A stretch of DNA of 64,000 bases from Pseudomonadota bacterium (GTDB lineage Bacteria; Pseudomonadota; Gammaproteobacteria; Steroidobacterales; Steroidobacteraceae), in assembly GCA_018241445.1 (NCBI GenBank), contig JAFEDT010000016.1, positions 62,001 through 126,000 of the forward strand, written 5' to 3'. The position numbers were made by a program, and so were the translations under genes. The notes beneath the pieces are model-generated. The model saw only the letters and a program-made list of their open reading frames with translations. It was not told the origin of the DNA and made no database searches. Below are positions 9,843 through 18,056 of this stretch, piece after piece. The first letter of the stretch is position 1; each line of letters starts with the position of its first letter.

Positions 9843-11279
9843 TCATGCATGCGGCCGGTCAGCCGCAGTGTGTCGCCCGATCCGCAAGGCGGCGAGTGCG
9901 GCAAGCCGCTCCAGCGTGGACCCGACGTCGTCATCGCTTGCTCTGGGGTTGATGGTGCACATGCGCAGCACGGTGCGCTGCCCGATCCGTGTCGAACTCA
10001 CGAAGCCGTGACCGTCATCCACAAGGTCCTGCACCAGCCGGGCATTGAGAACATCGCACTGCGCGTCCGTCCATCCCTGCGGGCGACACCTGAACGCCAC
10101 GATTCCGAGCGTTGCCGGCGACACCACCTCCCAGTCTGCGACTCGCCGCAGCTGTCGTTCGGCCAGTTCGGCGAGCATAAGACCCCTGTCGACGGCAGCG
10201 CGGAAGGCGTCCACTCCAAATACCTGCAGGGACATCCACACCTTGAGCGCACGGAACCCGCGGGTGAGTTGCGGGCCGCGATCGCAGAAATTGACCTCGC
10301 CGCCGGCGGAGGCGGCATCCGCCAGGTACTCCGGCAGGATGCGGAAGGTCTCAGCGAGGCAGCCTGGCCATCGCACGAAGACACACCCCGTCTCGTAAGG
10401 CTGGAAAAGCCACTTGTGCGGATCGCACGACCACGAGTCGGCCAGCTCCAGGCCGTCGAGCAGGACCGCGGCCCGCGATGTCAGCCGCGCGGCCGCGCCG
10501 TAGGCGCCATCGACGTGCAACCACAGGCCGTAGTCGCGGCTCAGACCGGCCAGTTGGCGCAAGGGGTCGACCGCCCCGGTGTTGGTCGTGCCGGCCGTGG
10601 CGACGATGCACGCCGGCCGTCGGCCGGCGCCGCGGTCGGCTATGATGGCCTCCCGGGTCGCCGTCGTGTCCATCCGGCCGTCGCGGGCCGGAAGCACCCG
10701 CACGCACTCGTCGGCAAACCCGAGCAATCGCAGTGCACGGATCACGGAGGAATGTGTCTGATCCGACACGTACACGGCTGCCCCCGGCAGCCGATCGGCC
10801 AGTACCCTGTGGCGCATGGCGGCGAGCGCCGTGAGGTTCGCGACACTGCCGCCGCTGACGAACAGTCCCTCGCACTCGCCGGGCAGACCCAGCATTTCCT
10901 TCAGCCAGTCGAGTGTCACCAGCTCGACGGTGGCAGGCCCGCTGGCCTCGAGCCACGTGCCCGCAAAGGTATTGAATCCCGAAGCCAGCAGATCCGCGAT
11001 CACGGAAACGAAATTTCCCGGAGAGGGCACGAAGCCGAAGAATCGCGGGTGATCCAGATGCAGGGCGCTCGCGAACACCTCGCTCGCGACGCGCGCGAGC
11101 ACTTCGCCGGCATTGGCCCCGGACGGCAGCGGGCCGCGCAAACGCGCGTCCAGCGTCGCAGGTTGGTCCACTCGACCGATGGGTGCCGCGCGCAGCGCGG
11201 TCAGACGATCGACCAGCAGGTCGATCGCCGCGTAACCGAGGGCTCGCATCTCATCGGGCGGCAATGACAGGCTGGACAT
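9843..11279 (-). CDS. PLP-dependent aromatic-amino-acid-decarboxylase-like enzyme (group II)
   Basis: A 478-residue fold-type I PLP enzyme of the aromatic L-amino acid decarboxylase group, which also contains glutamate and tyrosine decarboxylases. Landmarks are HPRFFGFVPSPGN (about 77-89, substrate loop), VSGGSVANLTAL (141-152, phosphate site), LHVDGAYG (254-261) and the PLP lysine K289 in SCDPHKW. Members convert tryptophan, tyrosine, phenylalanine or DOPA to amines, and some act as aldehyde synthases. The ATG at 11279 overlaps the stop of the LysR gene (TGATG), implying translational coupling. It may supply the arylalkylamine used by the amine dehydrogenase at 46-51 kb, but that link is inference. 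Confidence 0.85.
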   Translation of the reverse strand: MSSLSLPPDEMRALGYAAIDLLVDRLTALRAAPIGRVDQPATLDARLRGPLPSGANAGEVLARVASEVFASALHLDHPRFFGFVPSPGNFVSVIADLLASGFNTFAGTWLEASGPATVELVTLDWLKEMLGLPGECEGLFVSGGSVANLTALAAMRHRVLADRLPGAAVYVSDQTHSSVIRALRLLGFADECVRVLPARDGRMDTTATREAIIADRGAGRRPACIVATAGTTNTGAVDPLRQLAGLSRDYGLWLHVDGAYGAAARLTSRAAVLLDGLELADSWSCDPHKWLFQPYETGCVFVRWPGCLAETFRILPEYLADAASAGGEVNFCDRGPQLTRGFRALKVWMSLQVFGVDAFRAAVDRGLMLAELAERQLRRVADWEVVSPATLGIVAFRCRPQGWTDAQCDVLNARLVQDLVDDGHGFVSSTRIGQRTVLRMCTINPRASDDDVGSTLERLAALAALRIGRHTAADRPHA

Positions 11280-12247
11280 CAGTGGTCTTCTCCATCCGCG
11301 GGCGCCGCGCGGCTGTCGCCGGCATCGGTCGGCCCGAGTGCCGGTGCCGGGGCCTCGAAGCGGCGCGCCCGGTCCCGCAGCCAGGTGTGAAATGCGGCGC
11401 CCATGGGTTTGTCCAGCGCGCTGCTGTTCCAGGCGATGAAGTAATCTTCCGGAAGCGACAGCCAGTGATCGCTCAGACGCACCAGGTTTCCGGCGGCGAG
11501 GGCGCCGGCAATCATCGAGTTCTGTCCGAGCACCAGCCCGCGGCCCTCCACCGCCGCATCGATGGCTGAACTCGACAATGAGAACGTCAGGTCGCACCGC
11601 ACATCGGCATCCGGTAAGCCGGCGCTGGCAAACCAGTTCCGCCAGGTGGGCACGGCGGCGAATTCCGCCCCCCAGTCGACCCACAAGAGCGGGAAATCCA
11701 GCAACTCGCGGGCAGACAGCGGCGATGCCTGCGGGCCGATGAGCGACCGGCTCGCGACCGGAATCAGGAAGTCGGTGAAGAGATGGGCGGCGCGCTGATG
11801 CAGGCGTCGCCGGTTCCCGTACGAGATCCGGAAGTCGTAGGCGCCGTCGTCGTCCGGATCCGCGCCGTCCAGAACGATGTTCGCCTGGGAATGGAGGCTC
11901 TTCCATTCGAACAGCAGAGGGCCGAGCCACTTGATGGCCAGCGACGGCAGCGCACTGATCCGCAGGTGGTTGGAGCGCCTGGCCAACTCCAGGTTCGTGC
12001 CGGCCTTGCGCAGCAGCTCGAGGGCGCTGCCTACCTGCGGCAGGTACAGCGTGCCCAGGTGCGTCAGCGCAATGCCGCGACCGTGCCGCTGCACCAACCG
12101 GAACCCCAGATAGCGCTCCAGCGAATGGATCTGATGTGTCACCGCGCCGGGCGACACGCCCAGCTCAGCCGCCGCGGCAGTCACCGATCCGGTGCGCCCC
12201 AGTGCCTCGAAGACCTGGATCGCACGCAGCGGCGGGAGGCCCGTCAT
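11279..12247 (-). CDS. GcvA-like LysR-family regulator
   Basis: A 322-residue LysR regulator of the GcvA subgroup: MTGLPPLRAIQVFEALGRT, helix-turn-helix with SPGAVTHQIHSLE, then LGFRLVQRHGRGIALT, and a C-terminal effector domain (PBP2_GcvA-like, with LPSLAIKWLGPLL). The last 30 or so residues are Pro/Ala-rich and probably disordered. It is the first gene of a two-gene unit with the PLP decarboxylase (1-base stop/start overlap) and is divergent from the second VanA-type Rieske gene, so it probably controls both directions. GcvA subgroup regulators often act on amino acid or antibiotic resistance genes. The ligand here is unknown. Confidence 0.9.
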   Translation of the reverse strand: MTGLPPLRAIQVFEALGRTGSVTAAAAELGVSPGAVTHQIHSLERYLGFRLVQRHGRGIALTHLGTLYLPQVGSALELLRKAGTNLELARRSNHLRISALPSLAIKWLGPLLFEWKSLHSQANIVLDGADPDDDGAYDFRISYGNRRRLHQRAAHLFTDFLIPVASRSLIGPQASPLSARELLDFPLLWVDWGAEFAAVPTWRNWFASAGLPDADVRCDLTFSLSSSAIDAAVEGRGLVLGQNSMIAGALAAGNLVRLSDHWLSLPEDYFIAWNSSALDKPMGAAFHTWLRDRARRFEAPAPALGPTDAGDSRAAPADGEDH

Positions 12248-12393
12248 CCCGGCAGCACCGTGGCAGCGGCCGTAGCGGGCTGCCGGCGACGTTTCAATTT
12301 CTCTAAATCAATCAGCAAGCCAGGCCTCTTGAACCCAGGCGGACCGCAGCACGATCATAAACGCCTGTGACCGTCCGAGGGAGAACTCCCCCC
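12248..12393. promoter_or_regulatory. Divergent control region between GcvA-like gene and Rieske gene 2
   Basis: This 146-base gap has one AT-rich patch (12291-12320). It contains a small dyad, ATTT (12297-12300) and AAAT (12305-12308), with T12298 and A12310 in T-N11-A spacing, a possible LysR site. TTGAAC at 12329-12334 could be a -35 for the Rieske gene, but no convincing -10 is seen. A strong GAGGGAGA at 12377-12384 is the ribosome binding site that selects the GTG at 12394. Confidence 0.35.
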
Positions 12394-13434
12394 GTGTTTC
12401 TGAAAAACGCATGGTACGTGGCCGCATGGGAACATGAAGTCGCACATCAGCTGCTTGCGGTGCAGATCATCGGTCAGCGGCTGGTGCTGTACCGCACGGA
12501 CGCCGGCGCCCCGGTTGCCCTTGAGGACGCGTGCGCGCACCGCAAGCTGCCGCTTTCCATGGGAACGCTGCAGGGAGATCATATCCAGTGCGGCTATCAC
12601 GGGCTGGAATACAACATGACGGGCCGGTGCATACGCATTCCGGGCGCGTCGAAGATTCCACAGAAGGTCAGGGTAAGAAGCTACCCAGCCGTCTCCCGCT
12701 ATGGGCTCGTGTGGGTCTGGATGGGGGACGTCGCCGCCGCCGACGAGAGCCAAATACCCCTGGTCGAGCATTGCGACGATCCGCAGTGGGGCCGCAATCG
12801 CGGCGGCTCCATGATCGTCGACTGTAACTATCTCTACGTCACCGACAACCTGCTCGACCCGTCACACGTAACCTGGGTGCATCGCTCCTCCTTCGGCAAC
12901 GCCGACTGCGAGGGCGAGCCGGTCGAAGTGACGGAATCACCCCAGGGGGTGAGGGCGGCGCGCTGGGTATACGGCGGGGAAGTGGCGCCGTTTTACCGGT
13001 TCTTGGTGCCGTTCTCCGGCCCTTGTGACCGCCTGCAGCAGTACGAAGTCCGCTACCCGGCCCACGCCATCATCAAGGCGCTGTTCACGCCCGCCGGCAC
13101 CGGCGGTCATGGCAAACCGCTCGACGAGCGCGCCCTCGTCATGGACTCCTACAACTTCCTGACGCCCATCAGCGAAAACCAGACGCGCTATTTCTGGTTC
13201 CAGATGCGCAACCGTCGTGCGGATGATGAAGAGATTTCCAAAGCGATGGACGAGGGCGTGCGCAAGGCGTTCGACGAAGATCGCGTGGTGCTGGCCGCGG
13301 TGCACCGCGGGCTGCAGCACGCCGTCAGCCAGCCTATCGATCTTGCGATCGACCGGGCGCCTCTGACCTTCCGGCGCAACCTCGGGCGCCTGATTGACGA
13401 GGAGGCCGGGGCTGGGGCGCGCGCGAGCGCCTGA
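12394..13434 (+). CDS. VanA-type Rieske [2Fe-2S] oxygenase (second copy)
   Basis: This 346-residue protein is the same length and architecture as the first VanA-type enzyme but clearly divergent in sequence. Rieske ligands are C47, H49, C66 and H69 (CAH...CGYH). The mononuclear iron motif is DNLLDPSHVTWVH. I place the start at GTG 12394 because a strong GAGGGAGA lies 9 bases before it and family members begin FxKNAWYVAAW; a GTG at 12367 lacks a site. No reductase gene is adjacent, so electrons must come from elsewhere. It is divergent from the GcvA-like regulator and PLP decarboxylase, which hints at an amino-acid- or amine-derived aromatic substrate. That is inference. Confidence 0.88.
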   Translation: MFLKNAWYVAAWEHEVAHQLLAVQIIGQRLVLYRTDAGAPVALEDACAHRKLPLSMGTLQGDHIQCGYHGLEYNMTGRCIRIPGASKIPQKVRVRSYPAVSRYGLVWVWMGDVAAADESQIPLVEHCDDPQWGRNRGGSMIVDCNYLYVTDNLLDPSHVTWVHRSSFGNADCEGEPVEVTESPQGVRAARWVYGGEVAPFYRFLVPFSGPCDRLQQYEVRYPAHAIIKALFTPAGTGGHGKPLDERALVMDSYNFLTPISENQTRYFWFQMRNRRADDEEISKAMDEGVRKAFDEDRVVLAAVHRGLQHAVSQPIDLAIDRAPLTFRRNLGRLIDEEAGAGARASA

Positions 13435-13503
13435 TCGGCAAGCGCTGCAGCGCCGAGCCGCGCGGCAGCGCGCGGGCCGCAGATACCGGTCCCGTCGGCC
13501 GTT

Positions 13504-14349
13504 TCAGCGCGACGGCCTGAAATGACCGAGAAGGTGGTGGCTCCCACCGGGGTGCGACAGACTCGCGTAGGTAACCGGGACGCCGTGGTTCCAGGTGCGT
13601 CGCTCGACGACCAGGCAGGCCGACTGCTCCCGCACCTGCAGGCATGCGGCTATCTCCGCCGCCGCTTCCTGCGCGGAAATCTTGTGCTCGGCATCCGTCC
13701 ACGGGACATGCGTCAACAGCCAGCGGGCAGGTCCCTGTCTGGAAAAGGACTGGCGGGTGACACCCGGGGCTGCATCCACGCTGATGACGCGTTCCTCCAG
13801 TTGGAATGGCTTACGATTGCACAGGTGCAGGCACCGTACCCACAGTGCCGGCGTCCGCGAGGAGACACCCAGCAGTTGGCGACGCTCGGGTTCGTTGCCG
13901 AGCCGGCGGTATTCCAGCAGTCGGTACTGGTAGGTGTTGCCGCTGCGAGTGACGATGTCCGCGATATCCCAGATCTCGAAAACGGGCCGTTCGAGAGGGC
14001 TCTCCGTGACCACGGTGCCGATACCGCGACGCCTCTGCACCAGACCGTCGCTGACCAGGGTCTGCATCGCTCGCATCACCGTCATGCGCGAAGCACCATA
14101 GCCGCGGCTGAGAGAGGCCTCAGTGGGAATTCGGGTGCCGGGCGGCCAGGCGCCGGTCACGATCGGCGTAATCAGGGCGCGCCGGATCTGCTGCCAGACC
14201 GGGCCGGCGCCGTCGAGTTCCGGCACGGGGCCTTGGGCTGCCTGCCGCTGCGCCGTCTCGTGCGCCAAATTCTCCCTGATCACCGGACTGCGGGCCAATG
14301 TGTTCTCCAGTGGTGGTTCAAGTGGGTACACGGTCCAAGCGTCGCGCAC
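13504..14349 (-). CDS. GntR-family (HutC/UTRA) transcriptional repressor
   Basis: A 281-residue HutC-type GntR regulator. A winged helix-turn-helix at about residues 50-115 (PVWQQIRRAL...GYGASRMTVMRAMQTL...RRRGIGTVV) is followed by a UTRA effector domain of about 150 residues. HutC itself represses histidine utilisation and responds to urocanate, the product of histidine ammonia-lyase, and such an enzyme is encoded 5 kb downstream in the divergent cluster. The frame opens with GTG at 14349, giving an N-terminal tail of about 48 residues before the helix-turn-helix. An internal GTG (14286) could be the real start. A perfect operator-like palindrome lies in the divergent gap. Confidence 0.88.
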   Translation of the reverse strand: MRDAWTVYPLEPPLENTLARSPVIRENLAHETAQRQAAQGPVPELDGAGPVWQQIRRALITPIVTGAWPPGTRIPTEASLSRGYGASRMTVMRAMQTLVSDGLVQRRRGIGTVVTESPLERPVFEIWDIADIVTRSGNTYQYRLLEYRRLGNEPERRQLLGVSSRTPALWVRCLHLCNRKPFQLEERVISVDAAPGVTRQSFSRQGPARWLLTHVPWTDAEHKISAQEAAAEIAACLQVREQSACLVVERRTWNHGVPVTYASLSHPGGSHHLLGHFRPSR

Positions 14350-14465
14350 GATGATATCTGAATCGAGTTTGTATAGCGTAATCTCAGGCGAGCCTCGATT
14401 CTAGTTGCGGCGTTTTTCAGCTTTTTGTTCCGCTGCTTGCCCAAGCTGGGTTGCATTATTCCAAA

Positions 14466-14475
14466 TGTCTAGACA
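14466..14475. promoter_or_regulatory. Candidate HutC-type operator TGTCTAGACA
   Basis: A perfect 10-base palindrome in the gap between the HutC-like repressor and the TonB receptor gene, 63 bases before the receptor ATG. It matches the GT-n-TA-n-AC pattern of GntR/HutC operators (GTCTAGAC core). Its position suits repression of the whole TonB-to-tautomerase operon. Confidence 0.55.
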
Positions 14476-14538
14476 AAGTTCCGGGACCATGCTTAGATCG
14501 CGGCGCATCATCGGCACAAGTCGCAGGGGGATTTCCGG

Positions 14539-16869
14539 ATGCGCACCAAGTTGCTTGCCAGATCAATAGTGGTGATCCTGTCGGGCCTCATCGGCGCGTC
14601 GTTCGCAGGGAGGCTCGCCGCGCAGGCGCCGGCCACCACGCAGGGTCCGGTCGCCCCTGTTGCGGAACTGCAGACGGTCATGGTCACCGCGCAGAAGGTC
14701 AAGCAGGATATCCGCCAGGTACCGACCAGTGTCAGCGTGGTTTCTGCAGCCGACATCACCGATCAACATATGGCGCAGATGTCGGATCTGACCCGCTCGG
14801 TGCCAAACCTCTCCTTCTCGTCCCAGGGTGGGGAGGGCAACCAGAACATCGAACTGCGCGGCGTCAGCTCCAATGCCGGATCCTCCACAGTCGCGGTCTA
14901 CCTGGACGATGTGCCATTGACGGTGCGCAACCTCGACACGCAGGGTCAGGTGGAGCCGAACTTCTTCGACGTTGCACGCGTGGAAGTGCTGCGCGGCCCG
15001 CAGGGCACCTTGTATGGTGCCAGTTCCGAGGGCGGCACCATCCGGTTCATTTCCAATCCGGTGGATTTGCACTCCTTCAGTGGTGACGTCTACGCCGACG
15101 TGTCGGGAACGAAGCATGGCGGCACGAACCACAGCGAGCGCGCGGTGCTCAACGCGCCGCTCATCCCCGGTTCGCTCGGCCTGCGGGCCGGTGTCTCCGT
15201 GACGACCGACAGTGGTTACATCGACCACTACAATCCGGATGACTTTTCGCAGCAGCTCGCCCGCGGCGTGAACGGCGATCGCATGGTGGCGGCTCGGGCG
15301 CAGCTGCTGTGGCAGGTCGGCGACGCACTCAGCGTGCGCCCCGCGGTCCTGTATCAGCGGACCAAGAGCGACGATCTGAACGTGGTCGACCTCGGCTCGG
15401 CGGATTTTCTTTCCCAGCACAAGCGGGTGGCCGAGCCGGGGGATGATGAGATGGTCGTGCCGAGCCTGACGGTCGACTACCATTTCCCCGCTGCCGACCT
15501 GACCGCGGTCTCCAGCTACTTCTACCGCGATTTCGATCGCTGGGTCGATGGGACCGCCTACAACTCGGGTTTCATCGGCTCGCTGATCGATGGCGCCGGC
15601 ATAACGGGCCTGGACGGCAACCTGGATGGCTACCTGGTCGGCAACGTGGCATCTCCGGTGCACTACCGGATCTGGACGCAGCAATTCTCCGAGGAGGTCC
15701 GACTGGCGTCCACGCCCAACGACAAGGCCCGCTTCAGCTGGATCGTCGGGGCGTTCTATTCCGACCAGAAGGTCGATTCCCGTGACTTCGAGACCGCCCC
15801 GGGGATCAATAACACCCTGACGAGCGCCTATGGCAGCGGCATTCTGACCTCACTGGCGTTTCTGAATGCGCTCGGCACTTCAACCGTGCCGGTATTTCCC
15901 AATGACTACATCTACCTGCAGAACAAGCTGTACCAGGAGAGGCAGATCGCAGGCTTCGGCGAGCTCACTTGGCACGCGACGCCGAGTACCCGCGCCACCG
16001 CCGGGCTGCGCCTGCTGGACGCACGCACTTCGTTCCTGCGCATCGGGGAGTACTACTTTGCAACCGGCTCACCGCCGGGCGTCAGCGTTGTGGATCATGG
16101 CCGGCCAGTGACGCCCAAGTTCTCCCTCTCCCATGACTTCGACCAGAGCACCACGGGCTATGTTACCGCGAGCAAGGGGTTTCGCCTCGGCGGGCCGAAC
16201 CGGCCGCTGGCCTCGTTTTGCCCGCCGGCGCCCGAGTCCTACAGCGCCGATTCGCTGTGGAACTACGAGGCGGGCGTCAAGTCGCGCATGCTCGACAACA
16301 CGCTCTACTTCGCCGGTGACGTGTTCTACATCGACTGGAAACACATCCAGGTCGATATCAACCTGCCGTGCGGCTTCGACTACTTCACCAACGCCGGTAA
16401 CGCCCGCAGCTACGGCAGCGAGTTGCAGCTCGACTACAAGCCAGTGGCGGGTCTGACCTTGAGCTTCGATGTCGGTTACACCCACGCGACGCTCACCGAC
16501 GACGTGCCGGCACTGGGCATCACCGCCGGTGAGGCCGTTCCGGGCGCGCCGCGCTGGAGCGCCGGTGTGTCGGGGCGCTACAGCGTGCCGCTGGAGCGCG
16601 ATCTGCAGGGCAACCTGACGTGGAACTGGAACTACGTGGGATCAAGTCACGGCGCCGTCATCATCACGGACCCGGACTACAACCGCACCGCCTACGCGGT
16701 CTTTGGCATGACCGCCGGTGTAACCTGGCACAACTGGCAATTCCTGATGTTCGGCCGCAATCTCTTCAACGATCAGAAGGTCATACAGCGGCCCAACCTG
16801 CAGTCGGTCAATCGCGGCTACATGCTGACGCCCCGCACTCTCGGTGTCTCGGTTGAATACGCCTTCTGA
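14539..16869 (+). CDS. TonB-dependent outer-membrane receptor
   Basis: A 776-residue receptor with a signal peptide (about residues 1-29, ending GRLAAQ), a plug domain starting VMVTAQKVKQDIRQVPTSVSVV, the plug signature RVEVLRGPQGTLYGASSEGGTI, and a 22-strand-type barrel ending in the terminal phenylalanine expected for outer-membrane insertion (VSVEYAF). The start has AGGGGG 8 bases upstream. It is of the broad catabolic TonB type seen in Caulobacter, sphingomonads and Steroidobacter rather than a siderophore receptor with known ligand. As first gene of the histidine-type cluster it probably imports the compound degraded by the downstream enzymes. Confidence 0.92.
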   Translation: MRTKLLARSIVVILSGLIGASFAGRLAAQAPATTQGPVAPVAELQTVMVTAQKVKQDIRQVPTSVSVVSAADITDQHMAQMSDLTRSVPNLSFSSQGGEGNQNIELRGVSSNAGSSTVAVYLDDVPLTVRNLDTQGQVEPNFFDVARVEVLRGPQGTLYGASSEGGTIRFISNPVDLHSFSGDVYADVSGTKHGGTNHSERAVLNAPLIPGSLGLRAGVSVTTDSGYIDHYNPDDFSQQLARGVNGDRMVAARAQLLWQVGDALSVRPAVLYQRTKSDDLNVVDLGSADFLSQHKRVAEPGDDEMVVPSLTVDYHFPAADLTAVSSYFYRDFDRWVDGTAYNSGFIGSLIDGAGITGLDGNLDGYLVGNVASPVHYRIWTQQFSEEVRLASTPNDKARFSWIVGAFYSDQKVDSRDFETAPGINNTLTSAYGSGILTSLAFLNALGTSTVPVFPNDYIYLQNKLYQERQIAGFGELTWHATPSTRATAGLRLLDARTSFLRIGEYYFATGSPPGVSVVDHGRPVTPKFSLSHDFDQSTTGYVTASKGFRLGGPNRPLASFCPPAPESYSADSLWNYEAGVKSRMLDNTLYFAGDVFYIDWKHIQVDINLPCGFDYFTNAGNARSYGSELQLDYKPVAGLTLSFDVGYTHATLTDDVPALGITAGEAVPGAPRWSAGVSGRYSVPLERDLQGNLTWNWNYVGSSHGAVIITDPDYNRTAYAVFGMTAGVTWHNWQFLMFGRNLFNDQKVIQRPNLQSVNRGYMLTPRTLGVSVEYAF

Positions 16870-16885
16870 GGCAAACGCCATCCGC

Positions 16886-18052
16886 ATGACCAGCGCGCAG
16901 GCAGCGGTGTCGGCACTAGAGCTGTGCCGCGCCCAGGCGCGCGCCCTGCCAGCCTACAATGCCGGATTGTCAGAGACGCTGGTTCGCAAGCGCTATCGTG
17001 TGGCGCAGGTGCGCAAGCTGGCGAGCAACGAGAATCCCCATGGCGCCAGCCCGGCGGTCGCGGCCGCCATCCGTGACTGGAGCGCCCGGGCGCACCGCTA
17101 CCCGGATCCCGCCTGCACCGCGCTGCGTGAGGGGCTGCAGCAGTGGACCGGCGTGGATGCGGCGCGCATCGTGGCGGGCAACGGCTCCGAGGAGCTGATC
17201 GAGAGGATCTGCCTCGCCTTTCTCTGCGCCGGCGATCGCACGGTCACCCTCTCGCCCTCGTTCGGGTTGCACGAGATCTTTCCGTTGATGATGGGCGCGC
17301 AGGTCACGAAGGTTCCGGTCGATGCACGCTTTGCACATGACCTCGCCGCCTGGCGCGCGGCGCTGGCGCAGCCGACCAAGTTGGTCATGTTCAGCACACC
17401 ATCCAATCCCCTGGGCTGCGCGGCGAGCCGCGTGGAGTTGCAGCAGATCATTGCGGCCGCCCCGCGTAACGTATTGCTGGTGATCGACGAGGCCTATCAC
17501 GAATATGCCGCCGGGCCCGGATATCCGGACGTGCTACAGCTACTGGCCCAGCAGCCGCGCCCCTGGGTGGTACTGCGGACCTTCTCCAAGGCCTTCGGAC
17601 TCGCCGGGTTGCGTGTCGGCTACGCGCTCACCTCCGAGACCGAATTGCGCGCCATCATCGAGCGCGTCGGAACGCCATTCAACGTCAATGGGGCCGCACA
17701 GGTCGCCGCGCTGGCCGCGTTGACGGACCGGGAGCATCTGCGCTCGGTGGTGGCAGCGACCGCGCGCGAACGCCAGGCACTCGTCGGTGCCCTCGCATCA
17801 CTGGAGTCTGCGCGCCAGCCCGGACTGCGCGTTGTACCGTCCTGCGCCAATTTTCTCTTCATTGATACCGCGCGCTCCGCCCGGCAGGTCGCCGAGGCCC
17901 TCCTGGCGCGGGGCGTCATCGTAAAGCCCTGGTTGGAGCCTGGCTTTCAGACCTTCATCCGCGTCACCATAGGTGAGGGTGGCGAGAACGACGCTTTCGT
18001 GACAGCGTTGGCGGACGTGTTGCCGCAGATCCCGCCGGCCCCTCCCGGGTAG
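16886..18052 (+). CDS. HisC-like PLP aminotransferase (class I/II)
   Basis: A 388-residue fold-type I aminotransferase in the histidinol-phosphate aminotransferase group. It shows SNENPHG, HRYPDPAC, NGSEELIERI, the Asn loop STPSNPLG, DEAYHEY and the PLP lysine in TFSKAFGLAGLRVGYA. Such paralogues transaminate histidinol phosphate, histidine or aromatic amino acids. The ATG at 16886 is preferred over a GTG at 16844 that overlaps the receptor gene. It lies 16 bases after the receptor and 4 bases before the permease, clearly in one operon. Embedded next to an ammonia-lyase and a permease, it is more likely catabolic, perhaps making imidazolepyruvate-type acids, than part of histidine synthesis. 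That is inference. Confidence 0.88.
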   Translation: MTSAQAAVSALELCRAQARALPAYNAGLSETLVRKRYRVAQVRKLASNENPHGASPAVAAAIRDWSARAHRYPDPACTALREGLQQWTGVDAARIVAGNGSEELIERICLAFLCAGDRTVTLSPSFGLHEIFPLMMGAQVTKVPVDARFAHDLAAWRAALAQPTKLVMFSTPSNPLGCAASRVELQQIIAAAPRNVLLVIDEAYHEYAAGPGYPDVLQLLAQQPRPWVVLRTFSKAFGLAGLRVGYALTSETELRAIIERVGTPFNVNGAAQVAALAALTDREHLRSVVAATARERQALVGALASLESARQPGLRVVPSCANFLFIDTARSARQVAEALLARGVIVKPWLEPGFQTFIRVTIGEGGENDAFVTALADVLPQIPPAPPG

Positions 18053-18056
18053 TTCC

